Positions 7,401-11,121 of a stretch of DNA of 11,121 nucleotides are shown here, piece by piece. This DNA is from an uncultured Varibaculum sp. (GTDB taxonomy: Bacteria; Actinomycetota; Actinomycetes; Actinomycetales; Actinomycetaceae), in assembly GCA_947255165.1 (NCBI GenBank), contig CAMYFZ010000062.1, forward strand, positions 1-11,121. Reading direction: 5' to 3'. Every line of letters begins with the position of its first letter. The first letter of the stretch is position 1. Position numbers and translations under genes: made by a program. The notes beneath the pieces are model-generated. The model saw only the letters and a program-made list of their open reading frames with translations, ran no database searches and had not been told where the DNA came from.

Positions 7401-8691
7401 TAGCGGCGAGGAAGAAAACAACACCGGAAACGATAGCGAAAACGTGTCCCTGCCCGTTGCTACCAGTACCGATACCCCCAGGCCGACCACTGCTAGTGAA
7501 AATACGGAAGAACAGGATGCAGAGGGAAAGCCTCGGGATAATACTTTAGCTATGGAGGCTTCTTCCCCTCGAGCCATGAAACCGGTATTGCCCCCAGCAG
7601 CCAAAATCCCGGGACACCGTGATCAACCCTTTGAGGAGTCAGCAAAGACTCAGTCGATCCCCCTAGCCGAGATGCAGCAGATGAATCTAAATCCGCAGGA
7701 AGAAAAAGCGGGGGATGATGCCTGGGTGCCGCAAGCGGTCAGCTCTCAGCCAGACCCGAAAGAGACCCCTTCGCAGCCCCCAAATTTCTTGGGGCGTCTA
7801 GGAGCAGGTAAAAAAGGAAAACCGGCAGGACAAATACCTACGTTAGCTACCGATTTAGAGGCTATGACGGCAGACCCGAATGTCGCCGCCGGGGAAGCCG
7901 CTATTAAATCCTCGCCCCAGAAACAGAAGTTTTCGAAAAATCCGAAAAAAGCGGCGAAACAGCAAGCAAAACTGGCAGAAAAAGTAACTAGGGACGCTCA
8001 AAAAGCGGCTCGTAGAGCCGAGCGGCAACGCCAGCGCGAACAGCGCCGACAAGACAGACTTTCACGCCTGTCTCCTCGCGATTTAGAGCCGGTTAACGCT
8101 ACTAGGCGACTGATCGTTTCTAGCCTGTTGGGGATGGCTATTGTCCTCTCCCTGTCCGTGGCGGTGTTAGTGTTTTGGCCGCGCCATACCCCGCCGGTAG
8201 CCGAGCCGTCCCCCTCGCAAACCCAAACCCAAAAAGTTGCCCCCCAGCCGGCTCCGGTAACTAAACCTGCCGAAATCGCCGGGGTGGCTTCTATAGATGC
8301 GGAAGGAAATGACACCGAGCATCCCGAGCTCGCTGACCGGATGATCGATGGTAACGAAAATACCTGGTGGCGCTCGCGGTTCTTCCGTAACCCGAAGCTG
8401 GGAGACCGCAGCGGTTTTGGAGTGGTTGTGACTTTGAAACAACAGGCAAATATTTCTGAGATTAAGTTAAAAACTAATGCGCAAGGCGGAAAAATCGAGG
8501 TGCGTTCCCTACCGGAATCCGGACTCCCGCGTGACGGTAAAGTCCTAGCTACGGGCGCTTTTTCCGATACGGTTGACCTGAAACTTAACCCCAAAGCTAA
8601 TGCCCATGCCCTGATCTTATGGTTCCCCGAACTTCCTCTTGATAACACCGGGAATAACCGGGCAACTATTTCTGAGATCGCGGTTTCCTAG
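4438..8691 (+). CDS. murJ: Lipid II flippase MurJ (MviN) fused to a pseudokinase and an extracytoplasmic discoidin-like domain
   Basis: A 1417-residue protein. Residues about 20-560 are the polytopic MOP-family flippase that moves lipid II across the membrane for peptidoglycan synthesis. They include SRLLGFVR (34-41), DAF (56-58) and LPN (64-66), matching the MurJ N-terminus; R41 and D56 align by eye with E. coli R24 and D39. A protein-kinase-like domain follows at about 660-920. HGAIDPAHIL (797-806) stands for the HRD catalytic loop and LDV (D818) for DFG; no VAIK lysine or glycine loop is visible, so it should be a pseudokinase. Next come an acidic, Ser/Thr/Pro-rich linker (about 920-1160), a very basic likely coiled-coil (about 1162-1215), a membrane helix (1225-1247), and an extracytoplasmic domain (1279-1417) with DGNENTWWRSR, resembling a galactose-binding/discoidin fold. 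This is the M. tuberculosis MviN (Rv3910, about 1184 residues) architecture, where PknB phosphorylation recruits FhaA. Here it is longer, chiefly because of the linker. Confidence 0.93.
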   Translation: MSSENEKTDPEIKGIKKINVARASGIMLAGTMVSRLLGFVRAALLIALIGSIGANDAFQAANSLPNIIYNLLASSILSAVLVPQIVRALQRKNSDEFINRLLTLFTTGLLILTLVCVALAPVFVTLFAAKLDPGWKQLAITFSYWSLPQVFFYGLYSLWGQFLNAKGSFGPYMWAPVVNNVVGIAGIFVFWRVLGSETDWAKDPSVWTGEPVILLAGISTLGIVVQALILLIPLRRTGFKMRLVWGIRGYGLGEVSRTAIWAFSALCVSQLGFLAISNIAAAANGYASKHQVTIATTTAYNTAFTVYMIPQSMIVTSVVTAMFTSMSAMVAVGQLSRLRTQFLNTQQGVSLITCLCAVLIVVLALPVMQFIMPTTPLASVQAFAEVLAVMALGIPFLGFFNLAQRLILAFADARSTFLVQIPMTISTLIVCGLTVLLLPVKYWVMGASAGMQLSYLVGSALTIWHLHTKHLPLRFTAQLGRSLVSITLATLGSGCAGWLILHYWGPLAGSQSDPALVHMTGALARVMVVTAVMTLVYLGLLLVWRCPALSLLAAPIWAKLSKGRPLPRILAYAPVEPVPTPSLDSPEGISEQEAINSRQDESNLATIGEDEDAQAQAKALTHPRETENKSYLQPQNELSKEDEDHVTSDRREPEVTAISYNADGYVNLQSGMNLHFPGQEHFSLLTLNQRLAGEFLPEKDAWAVSDESKKPAELLVLQGNREKTREYYARLQQVSAPGFQEFIWISTDPVDAVLLQATPDRPLSDLVGSGMPAPVIHSLISQVSAGLSQLHEANLAHGAIDPAHILISPSGKVIIRLDVADQNAAADLIATQTRDGQQVLELLYFLASGDRHQFTKATAGEKPLPPSNFHHGSDVDLDAVALAGAAMPSPRLCQAIREQLGSAELDPVANWLTTRDEQGDPTGRQSAEVPTPAPTELSTPEETPTLTASGDAVKDKKMNEETLPAEEETTDPEEQNGSSSPQVRSSQNSGEEENNTGNDSENVSLPVATSTDTPRPTTASENTEEQDAEGKPRDNTLAMEASSPRAMKPVLPPAAKIPGHRDQPFEESAKTQSIPLAEMQQMNLNPQEEKAGDDAWVPQAVSSQPDPKETPSQPPNFLGRLGAGKKGKPAGQIPTLATDLEAMTADPNVAAGEAAIKSSPQKQKFSKNPKKAAKQQAKLAEKVTRDAQKAARRAERQRQREQRRQDRLSRLSPRDLEPVNATRRLIVSSLLGMAIVLSLSVAVLVFWPRHTPPVAEPSPSQTQTQKVAPQPAPVTKPAEIAGVASIDAEGNDTEHPELADRMIDGNENTWWRSRFFRNPKLGDRSGFGVVVTLKQQANISEIKLKTNAQGGKIEVRSLPESGLPRDGKVLATGAFSDTVDLKLNPKANAHALILWFPELPLDNTGNNRATISEIAVS

Positions 8692-8806
8692 GCGGTTATA
8701 GCCTGCTGGGTTTCGCTCACTGCATTAACTGGTTGCGGCCCGGTCGTTTAAGCTGGGAAAATAGGTTTAGTAAAAACGACGCACAGGCCCTGATCTAGGA
8801 GGTTCC
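8692..8806 (+). promoter_or_regulatory. Intergenic region carrying the probable trxB promoter
   Basis: This 115-bp gap lies between murJ and trxB. Candidate elements are TTGCGG (8733-8738) with GAAAAT (8757-8762) at 18 bp, a TANNNT box TAGGTT (8762-8767), and an ECF-like pair GGGAAA (8755-8760) and CGAC (8777-8780) at 16 bp. None is a full consensus match. An excellent Shine-Dalgarno site, AGGAGG (8797-8802), sits 4 nt before the trxB ATG. I see no intrinsic terminator after murJ. No coding sequence is present, so the sigM-type gene often found here in relatives is absent. Confidence 0.4.
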
Positions 8807-9727
8807 ATGTCGGTACGCGACATTATCATTATCGGTTCCGGACCGGCCGGCTATACGGCAGCAATCTACACTGCCCGGGCAGGGCTAAATCCCCTGCTAA
8901 TCGCGGGGGAGGTAACCGCCGGTGGCGCCCTGATGAACACTACCGAAGTAGAAAACTTTCCCGGTTTTCCTGAAGGGATTCAAGGGCCGGATCTAATGGC
9001 AAATATGCTTTCTCAGGCCGAGCGTTTCGGGTGCGAAATTCTTTATGAGGACGCCCTAGAGCTTTCCTTAGAGGGAGAAGAGAAAAAGGTAGTCACCTCC
9101 GAGGGCGAATACTTCGCACGTCGCGTGATTTTGGCGATGGGTTCGGAGTACCGCAAACTAAACGTTCCTGGCGAGGCGGAACTATCGGGACGCGGCGTTT
9201 CCTATTGCGCCACCTGTGACGGTTTCTTCTTTAAAGATCAGCACCTGGCGGTGGTGGGTGGCGGCGACTCCGCTATGGAAGAGGCTCTATTCTTAACCAA
9301 GTTCGCGAAGAAAGTTACGGTGGTTCATCGCCGCGACCAGCTGCGTGCCTCCCAGATTATGGCTGAACGTGCTGAGGCCAACCCGAAGATTGATTTCGCT
9401 TGGAACAGCACTGTTGCCCAAATTAATGGGGAAAACAAAGTGGAATCGATTACCTTGCAGTCCACGGTAGACGGCACGGAAAGCACTTTGGATGCCACCG
9501 GTGTATTCGTGGCGATCGGTCACGAGCCACGCTCCCAGCTAGTTAAAGGACAAGTAGGTCTGGATGAGGCGGGATATGTGCAGGTTAACGAACCTGGTGC
9601 CGCCACTAATGTTAACGGGGTTTTTGCCTGCGGAGACCTCGTAGATCACACCTATCGACAGGCAATTACGGCTGCGGGCTCAGGCTGCCGAGCTGCCCTC
9701 GATGCCGAACGTTCCCTGGCAAACTAA
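8807..9727 (+). CDS. trxB: Thioredoxin reductase (NADPH)
   Basis: A 306-residue low-molecular-weight thioredoxin reductase, a cytosolic FAD flavoprotein that transfers electrons from NADPH to oxidised thioredoxin. The FAD-binding GSGPAG is at residues 10-15. The redox-active CATC is at C134/C137, within [11 protein letters not shown]. The NADPH-binding VVGGGDSA is at 149-156, with the HRRDQLRAS phosphate-binding region after it. The C-terminal FAD motif GVFACGDL and the [19 protein letters not shown] helix are intact. Length and all motifs are normal for the family. The ATG at 8807 is chosen for the AGGAGG site 4 nt upstream and because it places the beta-alpha-beta fold right at the N-terminus. 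trxA follows after 37 bp, and the two gene products work as a pair. Confidence 0.98.
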   Translation: MSVRDIIIIGSGPAGYTAAIYTARAGLNPLLIAGEVTAGGALMNTTEVENFPGFPEGIQGPDLMANMLSQAERFGCEILYEDALELSLEGEEKKVVTSEGEYFARRVILAMGSEYRKLNVPGEAELSGRGVSYCATCDGFFFKDQHLAVVGGGDSAMEEALFLTKFAKKVTVVHRRDQLRASQIMAERAEANPKIDFAWNSTVAQINGENKVESITLQSTVDGTESTLDATGVFVAIGHEPRSQLVKGQVGLDEAGYVQVNEPGAATNVNGVFACGDLVDHTYRQAITAAGSGCRAALDAERSLAN

Positions 9728-9764
9728 AGACTTATTCTTAATCATTTAGAGAGGAAAATAGAAA

Positions 9765-10094
9765 ATGACTAAACCTTTAGAAGTAACCGAAAATAATTTT
9801 GACCAGGAAGTATTGAAATCTGAACTTCCGGTTTTGGTTGATTTCTGGGCCCCCTGGTGCGGGCCTTGCCGCCAAATGGGTCCGATTGTTGACGAAGTAG
9901 CCTCCGAGGTTGCTGGCAAAGCTAAAGTGGTCAAAGTCAATATCGATGAAAACCCCCAGCTAGCCGCCAAATACGGGATTAACTCCATCCCGATGTTTAT
10001 GGTGTTTAACCATGGCGAAATCACTCGCGGCATCCTGGGGGCTAACCCTAAGCGGGAACTCCTAGGCCCGCTGCAGCAAGAAATCGACAAATAG
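9765..10094 (+). CDS. trxA: Thioredoxin
   Basis: A 109-residue cytosolic thioredoxin, the general protein disulfide reductant, itself reduced by the adjacent TrxB. The active site WCGPC is at residues 31-35 (C32/C35), the buried D26 precedes it, and the cis-proline is P76 in SIPMF; this is the numbering of E. coli TrxA. The C-terminal helix (KRELLGPLQQEIDK) is complete. A GAGAGGAAA ribosome-binding stretch lies about 10 nt before the ATG. The 37-bp gap after trxB has no terminator, so the two are probably cotranscribed. In M. tuberculosis the equivalent gene is trxC (Rv3914), followed by cwlM; here a DUF2993 gene follows instead. Confidence 0.98.
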   Translation: MTKPLEVTENNFDQEVLKSELPVLVDFWAPWCGPCRQMGPIVDEVASEVAGKAKVVKVNIDENPQLAAKYGINSIPMFMVFNHGEITRGILGANPKRELLGPLQQEIDK

Positions 10095-10125
10095 CTTTCC
10101 CCTAGCCATTACCGGAGCTGTGCTG

Positions 10126-10167
10126 TCTGCCTATCAAGGTATTAGCATCTCTGCCTAGGAATTAGCA
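10126..10167 (+). repeat. Imperfect tandem duplication upstream of the DUF2993 gene
   Basis: Copy 1 (10126-10147) reads TCTGCCTA, TCAA, GGTATTAGCA. Copy 2 (10150-10167) reads TCTGCCTA, GGAATTAGCA. After allowing a 4-bp insertion (TCAA) in copy 1, 17 of 18 aligned bases are identical. The copies are separated by 2 bp and lie 22-63 bp before the downstream start codon, so they may be a duplicated regulatory site. No known operator consensus is recognised. Confidence 0.65.
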
Positions 10168-10192
10168 CCTGCACTCTATACTGAACAGGTGC
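10165..10192 (+). promoter_or_regulatory. Inverted repeat flanking the -10 box and covering the DUF2993 gene start
   Basis: A perfect 7-bp inverted repeat, GCACCTG (10165-10171) and CAGGTGC (10186-10192), is separated by 14 bp. The half-sites are 21 bp apart centre to centre, two helical turns, as for a dimeric repressor. The interval holds the TATACT box and the right arm covers the GTG start codon. In a readthrough RNA from trxA it could instead form a hairpin that hides the AGGTG ribosome-binding stretch (10187-10191). Confidence 0.5.
10177..10182 (+). promoter_or_regulatory. Candidate -10 box (TATACT) for the DUF2993 gene
   Basis: TATACT differs from the TATAAT consensus at one base and ends 6 nt before GTG 10189, so transcription would start at or next to the start codon, giving a leaderless mRNA. 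No good -35 element is seen at 16-18 bp upstream, which is common for actinobacterial promoters. It lies inside the inverted repeat 10165-10192. Confidence 0.5.
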
Positions 10193-10905
10193 GAAGTTTG
10201 AAGCGATTATTAATAGTAATAGCTGTGCTGGCACTCCTTTTAGGAGTGCTAGATCGGGTAACTTGCTGGTGGGCAGAAAATGAAGGCAGTGGGGCATTAG
10301 CGAAACGGGGAGCAGAAAATTCCACCGTTAAAATTAATGACTTGCCTTTCCTGACCTCCCTAATCGCGGGGAATATTAATCAGGTGGACGTAGAGATCCC
10401 CCGCCTAGATATCACTGCCGAGGGGGGCGCCATCCCGATAAGTGGAATCCGCGCTCAATTGAATCAAGTGGCCCTCACCGCCGGGCGGCTAAATATCGAT
10501 AGCATTGGGCAGCTGAGCGCGGAAGGGAACCTCAGCCAAGCAACCTTGACGCAAATAGTAGCGAGGAAGGCTCCCGGGGTGACAGTAAAACTAGCGGCCG
10601 GGAAGCTCACGTTTTCTTTCCAGAAGTGGGGGCAAGAAATCCTGGCTGATGGGCAGCTCGCCCTAGATGGAGGGGCAGATGGTTTAACTCCCACCCTGGT
10701 AATTAAACCGACCGCCCTGCAAACTGAACTACCGCGCCGCCTGCAGGCCCGGCTGGATCTACCGGACTTTTTACCCGCGATTAATATTCCGATCACGGGC
10801 TTACCCGCCAGTTTGCAGCTGAGCGGGGTGGAAGTTAAAGACGATCACCTCAAATTAAAATTGACCGGGAAAAATATCCCCATGCAAAAGAATTCTATTT
10901 CCTGA
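10189..10905 (+). CDS. DUF2993 (LmeA-like) secreted or membrane-anchored phospholipid-binding protein
   Basis: A 238-residue protein. Residues 4-6 are basic and about 7-21 form a single hydrophobic segment (signal peptide or anchor), followed by DRVTCWWAE; there is no lipobox around the lone N-terminal cysteine. The rest is a beta-rich region with the DUF2993 hallmark LPFLTSLIAGNINQVDVEIP (residues 52-71). In M. tuberculosis the family member LmeA binds phosphoinositide lipids and helps lipomannan elongation in the periplasm; that function cannot be assumed here. Two starts compete. GTG 10189 has no ribosome-binding site but sits at the predicted transcription start (leaderless). TTG 10198 has AGGTG 6 nt upstream and would give MKRLLIV. 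The gene lies 94 bp after trxA with its own upstream elements and ends before a strong terminator, so it is probably a separate unit. Confidence 0.8.
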   Translation: MRSLKRLLIVIAVLALLLGVLDRVTCWWAENEGSGALAKRGAENSTVKINDLPFLTSLIAGNINQVDVEIPRLDITAEGGAIPISGIRAQLNQVALTAGRLNIDSIGQLSAEGNLSQATLTQIVARKAPGVTVKLAAGKLTFSFQKWGQEILADGQLALDGGADGLTPTLVIKPTALQTELPRRLQARLDLPDFLPAINIPITGLPASLQLSGVEVKDDHLKLKLTGKNIPMQKNSIS

Positions 10906-10934
10906 TTTTGGATTTACGGGTTAATACCCTGGGG

Positions 10935-10968
10935 TTTCACCCGTTTCAACTACAGAGGTGAAAACGGG
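10935..10968 (+). repeat. Secondary inverted repeat upstream of the terminator
   Basis: TTTCACC (10935-10941) is complementary to GGTGAAA (10957-10963). In a shifted pairing, CCCGTTTCA (10940-10948) pairs with TGAAAACGGG (10959-10968) with one bulged A. ACGGGT (10916-10921) can also pair with ACCCGT (10939-10944). The pairings are mutually exclusive, and the second consumes the first G residues of the terminator stem. It is probably part of a bidirectional termination zone between convergent genes. Confidence 0.4.
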
Positions 10969-11005
10969 GGCGGAATCGAAACTTTCGACTCCGCCCCCTA
11001 TTTTT
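10966..11005 (+). terminator. Strong intrinsic terminator between convergent genes
   Basis: GGGGGCGGA (10966-10974) pairs with TCCGCCCCC (10990-10998). After one A/C mismatch the stem continues as TCGAA with TTCGA around a 3-nt loop, giving 14 pairs in all. It is followed by TATTTTT (10999-11005). This is a textbook rho-independent terminator for the plus-strand DUF2993 gene. On the minus strand the hairpin is followed by only a short U run (complement of AAAA 10961-10964), so it may also serve the convergent pntB, less efficiently. Confidence 0.92.
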
Positions 11006-11034
11006 CTGTAACTGATTGCACCTTGGGGACCAGG

Positions 11035-11121
11035 CTAGAGGTTGCGCACGATCTCTTCTACCGAGGCTTTCGCGTCGCCAAAGAGCATATCGGTGTTCTC
11101 GTTAAAGAACAGCGGATTTTG
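11035..11121 (-). CDS. pntB: NAD(P) transhydrogenase subunit beta, C-terminal fragment
   Basis: Only the last 28 codons and the TAG stop (11037-11035) are inside the window; the gene begins beyond the right edge on the minus strand. The sequence QNPLFFNENTDM followed by LFGDAKASVEEIVRNL matches the conserved end of PntB (NPLFF, N-T-x-MLFGDAK, then a short helix), part of the NADP(H)-binding domain III. The enzyme is a membrane proton pump that couples the proton gradient to hydride transfer from NADH to NADP+, supplying NADPH. pntA would be expected upstream, outside the window. It is convergent with the DUF2993 gene, with a terminator between them. Confidence 0.9.
   Translation of the reverse strand, partial: QNPLFFNENTDMLFGDAKASVEEIVRNL

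Noticed and set aside
7047..7604. A 185-codon open frame on the minus strand inside murJ.
   Set aside because: It is the antisense of the Glu/Ser/Thr/Pro-rich linker and gives a low-complexity Ser/Val-rich protein with no start signals or motifs.
7998..8648. A 216-codon minus-strand open frame at the 3' end of murJ.
   Set aside because: It lies wholly inside recognisable murJ coding sequence (basic helix, membrane helix, discoidin-like domain) and has no recognisable motif of its own.
8692..8806. A possible degenerate sigM or small gene between murJ and trxB.
   Set aside because: The 115 bp contain no open frame with recognisable residues; the sequence looks regulatory only.
1..11121. A previously undescribed defence, mobile or biosynthetic system.
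   Set aside because: All coding sequence is assigned to conserved core families in a known order. I found no transposase, integrase, toxin-antitoxin pair, CRISPR repeat, attachment site or abrupt change in base use.

Overview
The window looks like a chromosomal core region of a moderate-GC actinobacterium, most probably of the Actinomycetaceae type (a Varibaculum/Mobiluncus-like organism is a guess, not a determination). The main clue is gene order. A CCA-adding enzyme is divergent from a NUDIX hydrolase, followed by a DUF6049 membrane-anchored protein, a very long MurJ with a pseudokinase tail, then trxB and trxA. This is the arrangement known next to the replication origin in Mycobacterium tuberculosis (Rv3907c to Rv3914) and many other Actinobacteria. 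TTA and CTA leucine codons are used freely, so this is not a Streptomyces-like high-GC genome.

Layout. Minus strand, 1-1670: the first 28 codons of thymidylate kinase (tmk, cut by the window edge) and, upstream of it, the complete CCA tRNA nucleotidyltransferase. Plus strand, 1757-8691: NUDIX hydrolase, DUF6049 protein and MurJ, packed tightly (1-bp and 16-bp gaps) and probably one operon. Plus strand, 8807-10094: trxB and trxA, a thioredoxin reductase/thioredoxin pair. Plus strand, 10189-10905: a small secreted or membrane-anchored DUF2993 (LmeA-like) protein with its own, structurally busy upstream region. A strong hairpin terminator at 10966-11005 separates it from the convergent C-terminal end of pntB (NAD(P) transhydrogenase beta subunit), which is cut by the right edge.

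How the genes fit together. MurJ exports lipid II, and its fused cytoplasmic pseudokinase and extracytoplasmic discoidin-like domain fit phospho-regulated cell-wall synthesis as known for mycobacterial MviN. DUF6049 is its coupled, probably envelope-localised neighbour. TrxB and TrxA recycle protein thiols with NADPH, and the transhydrogenase at the right edge is an NADPH source, although it is not in the same transcription unit.

Compared with the mycobacterial order, no sigM/anti-sigma gene pair lies between murJ and trxB, and no cwlM/parB/parA follows trxA. No tRNA, rRNA, CRISPR array, insertion sequence, prophage gene or obvious novel system was found. The least ordinary items are the 1417-residue MurJ fusion and the 94-bp region before the DUF2993 gene. 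That region holds an imperfect tandem duplication, an inverted repeat over the start site and a -10 box placed for leaderless transcription.
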